Positions 34,806 through 42,862 of a DNA stretch of 64,000 bases are shown piece after piece (within the stretch, counting starts at the first letter, position 1; the number at the start of each line of letters is the position of its first letter). A program made the position numbers and the translations under genes. The DNA lies in contig CAVQEG010000001.1 of assembly GCA_963711465.1 (NCBI GenBank), forward strand, positions 1,612,001 through 1,676,000, read 5' to 3'. Under the pieces are notes generated by a model that was not told where the DNA came from, made no database searches, and was given only the letters and a program-made list of their open reading frames with translations. The DNA is from CAVQEG01 sp963711465 (lineage in GTDB: Bacteria; Bacteroidota; Ignavibacteria; OLB7).

Positions 34806-36160
34806 CGACGCTGCTGACGCATGCATACTACCTGGGCGCCGACGCAAAGGAGCAGGCGATCATGCGCCCCTACCCCCCGCTTGGAATTCTGAGTATTGCC
34901 GGTTGGCTCACACAGCAGGGGCACGACGTCGACGTCTTCGACACCACGTTCTCTACACCGCAGCAGTTCCGCCAATACGTCCGGACACTGCAGCCCGCCG
35001 TCGTCGGCATCTATGCGAATCTGATGACGCGCCGCACCGTGGTCGAGACGATTGGCTGGATACGCGTGATAGCCCCTTCGGCAACGGTCGTTATCGGCGG
35101 ACCGGAGGCAACGCACCACGTCGACCGGTTCCTCGATTCCGGTGCCGACGTGATCGTCATCGGTGAGGGCGAGGCGACGATGGCGGACCTCGTTGAACAC
35201 CTCGAGCGAGACGAGGAACTCGACGGGGTCGATGGAATTGCGTTCCGTCGTGATGGCACATCAGTCCGAACCGCACCACGCGAACTGATCCGTCCGATCG
35301 ACCAGTTGCCGTTTCCGAAGCGCGAGGCGGTCGACATGCACGCCTACATCGACGCGTGGAAGCGCCATCACGGCATGAGCACGGTCTCCATCAGCACGAT
35401 GCGGGGATGTCCCTATACCTGCCGGTGGTGCAGTCGCGCCGTCTACGGCGGAAGCTACCGACGACGCTCCCCTGCTGTGGTGGTCGACGAGATGCTCGAC
35501 ATCCGTCGTCGCTATGCTCCCGACGCACTCTGGTTCGTCGACGACGTCTTCACCATCAGCCACGGCTGGCTCGAATCGTTCACGCGTGAGGTGATCGATC
35601 GGAACGCGGTCGTACCCTACGAGTGCATCACGCGGGCGGATCGGATGAACGAGCGTGTGGTGGAGCTGCTGCGGGACTCCGGCTGTTTCCGTGTGTGGAT
35701 CGGTGCCGAGAGCGGCTCGCAGCGCGTGCTCGACGCCATGGACCGTCGCGTCGAGGTCGAACAGGTTCGCACGATGATCGGGCTGGCGAAGTCCCACGGC
35801 ATCGAGACCGGCACGTTCATCATGCTGGGATACCCCGGCGAAACGGAGGACGACATACTCGAGACGGTGCGGCATCTGGTCGGCTGCGACCCCGACCACT
35901 TCACGATGACGCTCGCCTATCCGATCGCGGGTACCCCGCTCTACGACGACGTGCGATCGACGATCACATCGATGCCACCGTGGGAGACCTCAAGCGACCG
36001 TGACATCGAGTTCGCCCGTCCCTACACGAAGCTCTACTACGAGCACGCGATGCGGTATGCCTGCAACGAAGTCAAGCGGTCGAAGTCACGGGGAGCCCGA
36101 CGGGCGGTGTTCACCGCCAAAGCGGTGGCTGCACGCGTGGTGATGGCGCTGTGGAGGTGA
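34802..36160 (+). CDS. B12-binding-domain radical SAM protein
   Basis: 452 residues; ATG 34802 overlaps the methyltransferase stop, with GGAG six bases upstream. The N-terminus (~20-135) is a cobalamin-binding-like domain (YPPLGILSIAGWLTQQG, GGPEATHH) and the radical SAM core has C203-x3-C207-x2-C210 (RGCPYTCRWC). Further conserved motifs include FVDDVFT and GAESGSQRVLDAM. Such enzymes catalyse methylations, ring formations or thioether chemistry, for example in BchE and hopanoid-methylase families. The precise reaction is not assigned. Two terminators follow downstream. Confidence 0.93.
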   Translation: MTTLLTHAYYLGADAKEQAIMRPYPPLGILSIAGWLTQQGHDVDVFDTTFSTPQQFRQYVRTLQPAVVGIYANLMTRRTVVETIGWIRVIAPSATVVIGGPEATHHVDRFLDSGADVIVIGEGEATMADLVEHLERDEELDGVDGIAFRRDGTSVRTAPRELIRPIDQLPFPKREAVDMHAYIDAWKRHHGMSTVSISTMRGCPYTCRWCSRAVYGGSYRRRSPAVVVDEMLDIRRRYAPDALWFVDDVFTISHGWLESFTREVIDRNAVVPYECITRADRMNERVVELLRDSGCFRVWIGAESGSQRVLDAMDRRVEVEQVRTMIGLAKSHGIETGTFIMLGYPGETEDDILETVRHLVGCDPDHFTMTLAYPIAGTPLYDDVRSTITSMPPWETSSDRDIEFARPYTKLYYEHAMRYACNEVKRSKSRGARRAVFTAKAVAARVVMALWR

Positions 36161-36316
36161 GAAACGGCTCGACGCCCGACGGGGATCGTATGAATTCATG
36201 ATTTTGAATCGACGATATCAGCCGAATTTCCACGTTTTGATAAATCCTGGTGACACTTTGAGATTTTTTTTGACCGAACCGGGAACCAAACCGGGGAGCA
36301 GGGCGTATCACTCTAC
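36161..36316. other. AT-rich intergenic region upstream of the tandem terminators
   Basis: From about 36190 to 36260 the base composition is clearly more AT-rich than the surroundings (ATTTTGAATCG, TTTTGATAAATCC, a run of eight T). No coding frame is supported. It could hold a promoter for a short RNA ending at the tandem terminators; no known RNA family is recognised. Confidence 0.35.
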
Positions 36317-36351
36317 GAAGGCTGGAGACACCAACACTCTGCCTTCTTTTT
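36317..36351 (+). terminator. Rho-independent terminator (first of a tandem pair)
   Basis: A 6-bp perfect stem (GAAGGC / GCCTTC) with an 18-base loop is followed by TTTTT. It sits in an AT-rich, gene-free region after the radical SAM gene. Confidence 0.55.
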
Positions 36352-36352
36352 C

Positions 36353-36394
36353 GGAGCTGTGCAGTATGGGGTGAGCTGCGCAGCTCCTTTTTTT
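36353..36394 (+). terminator. Rho-independent terminator (second of a tandem pair)
   Basis: A 12-bp stem (GGAGCTGTGCAG / CTGCGCAGCTCC, one G:U-type pair) with an 11-base loop is followed by seven T. It is among the clearest intrinsic terminators in the window and insulates gatC from the upstream operon. Confidence 0.9.
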
Positions 36395-36488
36395 ATGTCC
36401 TCGATCGAACAGCGCCCTGCTGCGCTTCCTCTCTGCAGCCGCCACACGATTCCGACCCCCGGTGCGATGCCGGAACGCGGCCGACCGC

Positions 36489-36495
36489 TATTTTG
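36489..36495 (+). promoter_or_regulatory. -7-like element TATTTTG just upstream of gatC
   Basis: TATTTTG (TAnnTTG type) ends seven bases before the gatC ATG. A start site at the usual distance would fall on or next to the start codon, which suggests a leaderless mRNA. No well-spaced -33 TTG is visible. Confidence 0.4.
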
Positions 36496-36501
36496 TGCGG
36501 C

Positions 36502-36807
36502 ATGAAAACGACCATTTCGCCCGAGGAGGTGCGGCATATCGCGCGTCTGGCCCGACTGCGATTCAGTGATGAGGAGCTGGCGGGATTCACTGACCGATTC
36601 AACCAGATCCTTGCCTACGTCGAGAAGCTGACCGAGGTGGACGTCGAGGGCGTCGAGCCGATGACGGGAATGCACGAGGAGACCGACACGATGCGCGACG
36701 ACGTGGAGGGACCGATGCTTCCGCAGTCCGCAGCGCTTCGCAACGCGCCCGGGAAGACCGAGGGGTTCTTCACCGTTCCCAAGGTAATCGGCGACGTTCC
36801 CGGCTGA
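36502..36807 (+). CDS. gatC: Asp-tRNA(Asn)/Glu-tRNA(Gln) amidotransferase subunit C
   Basis: 101 residues from ATG 36502 (MKTTISPEEVRHIARLARL), the expected GatC length. Conserved features are the N-terminal helix with ARLRFSDEEL, the central LAYVEKL and the C-terminal segment FFTVPKVI. GatC wraps between GatA and GatB and stabilises the complex. It is separated from gatA (26169) and followed by kdsB. No Shine-Dalgarno sequence precedes the start. Confidence 0.95.
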   Translation: MKTTISPEEVRHIARLARLRFSDEELAGFTDRFNQILAYVEKLTEVDVEGVEPMTGMHEETDTMRDDVEGPMLPQSAALRNAPGKTEGFFTVPKVIGDVPG

Positions 36808-36919
36808 GCATACGCTCCGGCCGCATCGAACGACCTCTGTGCCACCGCCGCACGCTTGTTGCGCAGGACCTGCTGCCAGGGGCACCTGCTCATCTTCGTG
36901 GCCCCAATTCAACGACACC

Positions 36920-37681
36920 ATGGCGACCATAGCATTGATACCGGCGCGCTTCGCCGCGACCCGACTTCCCGGAAAGCCGTTGATCGACATCGCCGGCAAG
37001 CCGATGATCCAGCACGTGTATGAGCGCACCCGACAGGCCCGGCGCGTGGATCGCGCAGTAGTTGCGACCGACCACGAGGAGATTGCCGAGTGTGTGCGGG
37101 CATTCGGCGGCGAGGCGGTCATGACGGCGCCGGAGCATGCCTCGGGAACCGACAGGATCGCCGCGGCGCTGGTGGAGATCGATGGCGAAGATGGCGGCGG
37201 TGTTCGCGACATCATCGTCAACGTGCAGGGCGACGAGCCGATGCTCGACCCCTCGATCATCGACGCCCTGGTCGATGCGCTTGGCGAGACCGACGCCGAC
37301 TGCGCGACGCCGGTGACCCGGATCACCGAGACTCGCGACCTCTTCGAGCCCAACGTCGTCAAGGCGGTGCTTCGCAAAGACTTCTCACCGCTCTACTTCT
37401 CCCGGCAGCCGATTCCCCACGTTCGCGACCGACAGCCCGAGGAGTGGCTCGAGTGCTCCCCCTTCTACCGCCACATCGGCGTCTACGCCTACAGGCGCCC
37501 TGCTCTGGCGACGTTCGTCGAATCCTCCCCTGCCCCAATCGAACTCTGCGAGGGCCTCGAGCAGCTGCGAATGCTCGACCTGGGAATGGGACTGATCTGC
37601 GTGGAAGTCGACTACTCGGGAATCGGCGTCGACACCCCGGAAGACGTCATGCGGGTGGAGCGACGCTTGGCCGTATATTGA
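36920..37681 (+). CDS. kdsB: 3-deoxy-manno-octulosonate cytidylyltransferase (CMP-KDO synthetase)
   Basis: 253 residues from ATG 36920 (MATIALIPARFAATRLPGKP). Conserved motifs are the nucleotide loop RFAATRLPGKPL, VVATDHEEI, SGTDRIA, NVQGDEPML and GIGVDTPEDV. It activates KDO with CTP for the lipopolysaccharide inner core, implying a Gram-negative envelope with KDO. It sits between gatC and the SPT-like fusion gene. The C-terminus matches the family (DVMRVERRL). Confidence 0.96.
   Translation: MATIALIPARFAATRLPGKPLIDIAGKPMIQHVYERTRQARRVDRAVVATDHEEIAECVRAFGGEAVMTAPEHASGTDRIAAALVEIDGEDGGGVRDIIVNVQGDEPMLDPSIIDALVDALGETDADCATPVTRITETRDLFEPNVVKAVLRKDFSPLYFSRQPIPHVRDRQPEEWLECSPFYRHIGVYAYRRPALATFVESSPAPIELCEGLEQLRMLDLGMGLICVEVDYSGIGVDTPEDVMRVERRLAVY
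37674..37680 (+). promoter_or_regulatory. -7-like element TATATTG upstream of the SPT-like fusion
   Basis: TATATTG lies at the very end of kdsB, 59 bases before the ATG 37739 start. No suitably spaced -33 TTG is seen. This is a weak call based on the recurrent TAnnTTG pattern before genes in this window. Confidence 0.3.
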
Positions 37682-37738
37682 TTGTTTGACCGAACCCACA
37701 CCTGCCCTACGCGCCGGTTCAACCCACGGCGGCCTACC

Positions 37739-40171
37739 ATGAGCGAGATCCAGGAACAGACCTACGTCGACATATTTCAGAAGTGCCGGGAATTCACGCG
37801 TGCAGATGACGTCAAGGAGGCCGGGTACTATCCGTATTTCCGTGCGATCGAGGAAAATGAAGGGCCGGTGGTTCGCATGGAAGGGCGTGAAATCGTCATG
37901 GCCGGGTCCAACAACTACCTCGGGCTCACCGCCGACTCCCGCGTCAAGGAAGCCGCCATTCGCGCCACCGAGAAGTACGGCACCGGCTGCTCGGGTTCAC
38001 GCTACCTCACCGGCACCGTCCGACTGCACGAAGAACTCGAGAACGAGCTGGCGGACTTCATGGGGAAGGAGGCGTGCCTGCTCTTCTCCACGGGCTACCA
38101 GACCGCGCAGGGAATCATTCCGTCGCTCGTCCAGCGCGGTGACTACGTCATCTCCGACCGCGACAATCACGCCTGCATCGTCGCTGGCAACCTGATGGCC
38201 AAGGGCGCCTTCGGCGAGGTGATCCGATACAAACACCAGGACGTCGACGATCTCGAGCGGAAGATTTCGAAGGTGCCCGACGCCGCCGGAAAGCTGATCG
38301 TCACCGACGGCGTCTTCTCCACCACCGGAGAACTGGTGAACCTGCCGCGCATCGTCGAGATCGCCAGGCGCTACGGCGCGCGCGTGATGGTCGATGACGC
38401 CCACGCGCTTGGAGTCATCGGTCGCAAGGGACGTGGAACGGCCAGCCACTACGGACTCGAGGAGGACACCGATCTGACGATGGGCACCTTCTCGAAGTCG
38501 CTCGCCTCGCTCGGCGGCTGGGTCGTCGGTGAGGAACGGGTGATCAACTACATCAAGCACACCTCTCCGGCACTGATCTTCTCGGCCTCTCCCACCCCGG
38601 CGTCGGTCGCCTCTGCGCTGACTGCGCTGCGGATCATGAAGGCCGAGCCGGAACGGATCGATCAGCTGCAGGCCAACGCCCAGTACCTGCGCGAGGGATT
38701 CAAACGCAGCGGGTTCAAGATCATTGAATCGCAGACCGGTGTCATTCCCGTGATCATCGGCGACGACACACTGACGTTCGTCTTCTGGCGCCGCCTCTTC
38801 GACGCCGGTGTGTTCGTCAATGCATTCATCTCGCCGGGAGTGATGCAGGGCTACCAGATGATGCGCACCTCGGTGATGGCCACGCACGAGCGTCACCACC
38901 TCGACCGCATTCTGGAACTCTTCGAGGAAATCGGTACGGAGATGGGGCTGCTCGACGGCGAGACGGGTGCCGCCGCCGCCGAAGAGACGCGTGCCGAGGT
39001 CGATGTCGCCGAGCTGGCCAATGGGAACGGACATTCGGCGCCCGTGCGGATCCGGGAGCTGGACGATCGACGCGACCGGAAGGAATTCGTCCGGATGGTG
39101 TGGGAACTCTATCGCAACGATCCCGTCTGGGTGCCGCCCATCGAGATGGACCGGATGCGTCTGATCGACACGCGGAAGAACCCCTTCTACAGGCACTCGC
39201 GAATTCAGCTCTTCATGGCCGAGCGCGACGGACGGCCCGTCGGACGCATCGCCGCCGTCGTCAACGAGAACCACAACTCGACGCACAACGACCGGGTCGG
39301 CTTCTTCGGATTCTTCGAATCCATCAACGACCAGGCCGTCGCAAAGGCACTCTTCGACGCAGCCGAGACGTGGCTGCGCAAGGAAGGCATGACCGCCGTT
39401 CGCGGGCCGGTTTCACCGTCGATGAACGACGAGGTGGGACTGCTCGTGAAGGGATTCGACACGCCGCCTGTTGCGTTGATGCCCTACAACCCCGAATTCT
39501 ACATGGACCTCATCGAGCGGGCCGGCTATCGCGAGGCCAAGGACCTGCTGGCCTGGAAGCTCACCTACCCGACGGTGATGAGCGACAAGCTCGTGCGCGT
39601 TACCGCCGCGATGAAGCAGCGCTCCAACCTCACGGTGCGCAGTCTGAACATGAAGAACTTCGCCGGCGAGGTCGAGGCGATCAAACGCATCTACAACGAG
39701 GCGTGGGAGGCCAACTGGGGCTTCGTGCCGATGACCGACGCGGAAATGAACATGCTCGCCTACGAACTCAAGCAGGTGATGGATCCCGACCTCGTGCTCT
39801 TCGTCGAGAAGGACCGTGAGCCGGTTGGATTCGCCCTCGCCCTGCCCGACATCAATCAGGCGTTCAAGGCCGGCAAGCCGATACCACCCGGAGCCAAGAA
39901 CCTCCCGACGGCGATCATGAACCTCATGACCGGCAAGAAGTCGATCAACCAGATGCGCATCATCACGCTGGGCGTGATGCCGAAGTACCATCGCAAGGGA
40001 GTCGACGCACTGCTCTACCGCGAACTCATCGAACGCGCCGTGGCCAAGGGTATCGATATGGCCGAGGCCTCGTGGGTGCTCGAGGACAACACGATGATGA
40101 ATCGCTCGGCCGAGATGCTCCAGGCCGAGGCGTACAAGCGATATCGGGTCTATCAGAGGGACCTCGCCTGA
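37739..40171 (+). CDS. Serine palmitoyltransferase-like alpha-oxoamine synthase fused to a GNAT-type acyltransferase
   Basis: 810 residues from ATG 37739. Residues ~1-405 are a PLP-dependent alpha-oxoamine synthase: FSTGYQTAQGIIPSL, H144 in SDRDNHACIV, VDDAHALGV (D219/D220) and the PLP lysine K253 in GTFSKSLASLGG. The sequence around these sites fits serine palmitoyltransferase-type enzymes, though BioF/KBL functions are not excluded. A short Ala/Glu-rich linker (~408-432) leads to a ~375-residue C-terminal domain with GNAT-like features (VFVEKD..., ITLGVMPKYHRKGVDALLY). In bacterial sphingolipid synthesis the acyltransferase step is reported to use a GNAT-type ceramide synthase, so a fused SPT plus ceramide synthase is plausible. 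This function is inference. An ordinary RBS is not obvious. Confidence 0.85.
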   Translation: MSEIQEQTYVDIFQKCREFTRADDVKEAGYYPYFRAIEENEGPVVRMEGREIVMAGSNNYLGLTADSRVKEAAIRATEKYGTGCSGSRYLTGTVRLHEELENELADFMGKEACLLFSTGYQTAQGIIPSLVQRGDYVISDRDNHACIVAGNLMAKGAFGEVIRYKHQDVDDLERKISKVPDAAGKLIVTDGVFSTTGELVNLPRIVEIARRYGARVMVDDAHALGVIGRKGRGTASHYGLEEDTDLTMGTFSKSLASLGGWVVGEERVINYIKHTSPALIFSASPTPASVASALTALRIMKAEPERIDQLQANAQYLREGFKRSGFKIIESQTGVIPVIIGDDTLTFVFWRRLFDAGVFVNAFISPGVMQGYQMMRTSVMATHERHHLDRILELFEEIGTEMGLLDGETGAAAAEETRAEVDVAELANGNGHSAPVRIRELDDRRDRKEFVRMVWELYRNDPVWVPPIEMDRMRLIDTRKNPFYRHSRIQLFMAERDGRPVGRIAAVVNENHNSTHNDRVGFFGFFESINDQAVAKALFDAAETWLRKEGMTAVRGPVSPSMNDEVGLLVKGFDTPPVALMPYNPEFYMDLIERAGYREAKDLLAWKLTYPTVMSDKLVRVTAAMKQRSNLTVRSLNMKNFAGEVEAIKRIYNEAWEANWGFVPMTDAEMNMLAYELKQVMDPDLVLFVEKDREPVGFALALPDINQAFKAGKPIPPGAKNLPTAIMNLMTGKKSINQMRIITLGVMPKYHRKGVDALLYRELIERAVAKGIDMAEASWVLEDNTMMNRSAEMLQAEAYKRYRVYQRDLA

Positions 40172-40284
40172 ATCCGCCGCGACCGTGGGCCACTCGGTGC
40201 GCAGTGATGCGACAAATCGACACCCTGGGCGGTCGTTCATGGAAGAGTGCTCACCCGGAGTGCTTGATCAATCGATTCACGCGC

Positions 40285-41238
40285 ATGACGTCGTTCCGTA
40301 TCTGCATCCTTTTCGTTCTTTGCATCGCTCTCGGCACCAGCCCCGCTTCGGCAGGGGGCTGGACGCAGAACGAGGGCGATATCTACATCAAGGCCACCTA
40401 CGGCAGTACCTCGGCGAATACGATCTACCGCTTCGACGGCGCGCTGAAGTACCCCACCGACAACGGCGCCACGACCGTCCGCGACTGGCCGATGGCCGAC
40501 CGCAGTCTGTTCCTCTACACCGAGTACGGTCTGCTCGACGACCTGACGCTGATCGGCACGACGGCGCTGCGACGCTCGATCATCACGACACCCGTCGAAC
40601 GAAGAGTCACCGAGGGACTCTCCGACATCGGGCTGCAGGCGAAGTACAGACTGACCACGTTCTCGCAGCAGGTCCTCTCCCTCACCGCCGGACTAACGAT
40701 TCCCACCGGATACAGTCGCGATCTCGAGCCGGCTCTCGGTACCGGCACGATGACGTTCGATCTGGCTGCCAACTGGGGAATCTCGCTGTACCCGATTCCC
40801 GCCTATGCCACTGCAAGCGTCGGATACCACCTGCGGCCGTCCGTATTCATCTCGACACTCTCCGATCCGCAGTCGACGTTCGATCCGAACTATGCCGACG
40901 AGATCCTTGCCACTGCCGAGGCGGGCTACACGTTCGCCGATCGCGTTCTGGTCCACGGGATGGTGAATTTCCTGACGACTACGCGCATGGATCAGAACGA
41001 CTTCGATATCAACCATCCGCCGGAGACCGAGCGGTTTCTCAAGCTGGGCGGGGGCGCCATCGTATTGGTCACCCATGGTTTCTCACTGAGCGCCGATGCG
41101 TTCGCCACACCGTACGGACGAAAGACCGCCAACAGCATCGATCTGATGCTGGGAGTCAGCTGGCAGGGCTCGATCGGGTCACCCTTCGCATCGAATCAGA
41201 CATCCCCGATGGATGCACCGCTGGATACGGATCGATGA
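40285..41238 (+). CDS. Outer-membrane protein (transporter-like barrel)
   Basis: 317 residues from ATG 40285 with a signal peptide ending near SPASAGG. The mature part is beta-rich with repeated amphipathic strands (LFLYTEYGLLDDLTLIG, GLSDIGLQAKYRLT, AEAGYTFADRVLVHGMV) similar to outer-membrane transporter and phenol-degradation-type barrel families. It ends with a polar tail rather than a terminal aromatic. The next gene begins 16 bases later with the Tat-exported oxidoreductase, so they probably form one operon. Confidence 0.8.
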   Translation: MTSFRICILFVLCIALGTSPASAGGWTQNEGDIYIKATYGSTSANTIYRFDGALKYPTDNGATTVRDWPMADRSLFLYTEYGLLDDLTLIGTTALRRSIITTPVERRVTEGLSDIGLQAKYRLTTFSQQVLSLTAGLTIPTGYSRDLEPALGTGTMTFDLAANWGISLYPIPAYATASVGYHLRPSVFISTLSDPQSTFDPNYADEILATAEAGYTFADRVLVHGMVNFLTTTRMDQNDFDINHPPETERFLKLGGGAIVLVTHGFSLSADAFATPYGRKTANSIDLMLGVSWQGSIGSPFASNQTSPMDAPLDTDR

Positions 41239-41254
41239 GAACTCCGACAGAATC

Positions 41255-42421
41255 ATGAGCATCGACAGACGCACGTTCCTCAGACTCGGCGGAATCGGAA
41301 TCGCCGGCGTCACGTTCGCACCGCTGATTGCCGGCTGCGAGAACCACATCGTCACGCCGCTCGGCAGCGATGGCGGCACGCTGCCCGAAATTCCATTCCT
41401 CACGCCCATCACCGACTTCTACACCCAGTATGGCGGCGAGGGTGACATCGTCGGATGGAAACTGCCGACGATCTCGAAGCAGGACTGGACGCTGGCAATT
41501 CGAGACCCCGTGTTTTCGAGCGAACCGTTGCTGGAGGTCACCTATGCAGACGTGATCGCGGCCGCCGACGAGGGCAACGAGATCACGCTGCTCAAGACGA
41601 TGCAGTGCATTCTCGAGAGCCGCCTCCGCCTGACGCAGACCGGGTTCACCGGCACGGCGACGTGGACCGGCGTTCCGCTGAAGTACTTCCTCGACAAGGC
41701 CGAGGTCGACTACGGTTTCCTGGAATCGCAACCGGACAACCGCGGCGGATTCGTGATCAACGGCGCCGACGGATTCCGCAACAACCTCAAGGTCAGGCGA
41801 TTCACCCAGGCCGAACAGATGGGTCTTCCGCAGCCGATCCTGGCCACTCGGATGAACGGCGAAGATCTTCCGCCGGAGCATGGCGGTCCCGTCCGCCTCG
41901 TTGTGCAGGAGGACTACGGGTACAAGAACATCAAGTGGATCAGCGAAGTGCGCGTCGGTGGCAACGTCAAGGGAATCGGCAACTACCAGAGCAACGGATT
42001 CGTCGACGACGCGACGATGCGGGTGACGAGTCGTTCGACGAACCTGCACGAGCAGATCACGCTACCCGCGGGCACGATCACGGTGAGCGGATTCGCCCTC
42101 AGCGGAAGCGCGGGAATCACCGCCGTGGAGGTGGCGATCGACGACGGGAGCTACCTCGCAGCAGATCTCCAGTCGAAGGACGATGCGATGGCGGCACTTC
42201 CCGCGGGAACAGACACCGTCCAGTTCGACTCGGGCGCCTACCAGTGGCCGTTCCTCGGCGTGTGGAGGAAGTGGAGCCATGTGTTCCAGAGCGTGCAGCC
42301 GGGCGAGCACACCGTGGCGATCCGCGCGACCGATGGCGCCGGGAACGTGCAGGCGCCGAGCGACGACGACATCTCCGACGGCCAGACGGGCGTCGCGACG
42401 TATACGATCACGGCCGTCTGA
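41255..42421 (+). CDS. Tat-exported sulfite-oxidase-family molybdopterin oxidoreductase
   Basis: 388 residues from ATG 41255. The N-terminus has a twin-arginine signal (SIDRRTFLRLGGIGIAG) that also ends in a lipobox-like LIAGC, so it may be a Tat lipoprotein. The Mo-cofactor domain (~55-265) has the likely molybdenum-ligating C118 in TMQCILESRL, with WTGVPLKYFL and RLVVQEDYGYKNIKW. A C-terminal dimerisation-like Ig domain (~290-385) follows. It is followed by a cytochrome c gene at 18 bases, a plausible electron acceptor. Substrate is not deducible; sulfite is only one candidate. Confidence 0.88.
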   Translation: MSIDRRTFLRLGGIGIAGVTFAPLIAGCENHIVTPLGSDGGTLPEIPFLTPITDFYTQYGGEGDIVGWKLPTISKQDWTLAIRDPVFSSEPLLEVTYADVIAAADEGNEITLLKTMQCILESRLRLTQTGFTGTATWTGVPLKYFLDKAEVDYGFLESQPDNRGGFVINGADGFRNNLKVRRFTQAEQMGLPQPILATRMNGEDLPPEHGGPVRLVVQEDYGYKNIKWISEVRVGGNVKGIGNYQSNGFVDDATMRVTSRSTNLHEQITLPAGTITVSGFALSGSAGITAVEVAIDDGSYLAADLQSKDDAMAALPAGTDTVQFDSGAYQWPFLGVWRKWSHVFQSVQPGEHTVAIRATDGAGNVQAPSDDDISDGQTGVATYTITAV

Positions 42422-42439
42422 GACGAAGCGAAACGGCCA

Positions 42440-42811
42440 ATGAGACGCAGCACCATGGTGAAATCCGTACTGATCCTGTCCTTCGTCTGTCTGCTCCTCA
42501 CGATGCTGGTCGGCGCGTGCGACATACTCGACCCGTCGCCGGAGGCGACTGTCACGCGGCCGGCACCGACCGACAGCACCGAGGTGCCGACCGGCGAAGC
42601 GTTGTACGTCCGCGAGTGCGCCTTCTGCCATGGCCTCGACGGCGAACCCGTCGGCGCCACGATTACACCCCTGAGCCAGTACAGCGGAACGTTCCAGGAC
42701 TTCGATGAGGTCCTTCTGGAGGGCCCCGGCGGCATGCCCCGCTTCCCCTACACGCAGCTCGACACCACCGAACGCCACGAGATCTACGACTACATTCAGA
42801 AGTTCAAATGA
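42440..42811 (+). CDS. Cytochrome c lipoprotein
   Basis: 123 residues. A signal with lipobox LVGAC (C27) is followed by a Pro/Thr linker and a monohaem c domain: C60-A-F-C63-H64 (ECAFCHGLDG) and a probable axial Met in GGMPRF (~99). It is predicted to be tethered at the inner-membrane periplasmic face or outer membrane and to accept electrons from the adjacent Mo-oxidoreductase. The gene is 18 bases downstream of that gene. ATG 42440 is the first start; an internal ATG at 42455 is possible. Confidence 0.93.
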   Translation: MRRSTMVKSVLILSFVCLLLTMLVGACDILDPSPEATVTRPAPTDSTEVPTGEALYVRECAFCHGLDGEPVGATITPLSQYSGTFQDFDEVLLEGPGGMPRFPYTQLDTTERHEIYDYIQKFK

Positions 42812-42826
42812 TGGTCGGTCGGATCG

Positions 42827-42833
42827 TATCTTG
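42827..42833 (+). promoter_or_regulatory. -7-like element TATCTTG upstream of the HMT/MTHFR fusion
   Basis: TATCTTG lies 29 bases before ATG 42863 in the short gap after the cytochrome gene. It is consistent with separate transcription of the fusion gene, but lacks an obvious -33 partner. Confidence 0.35.
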
Positions 42834-42862
42834 ATGGTTTCCCCGCTTTGCCCAGACCAACC

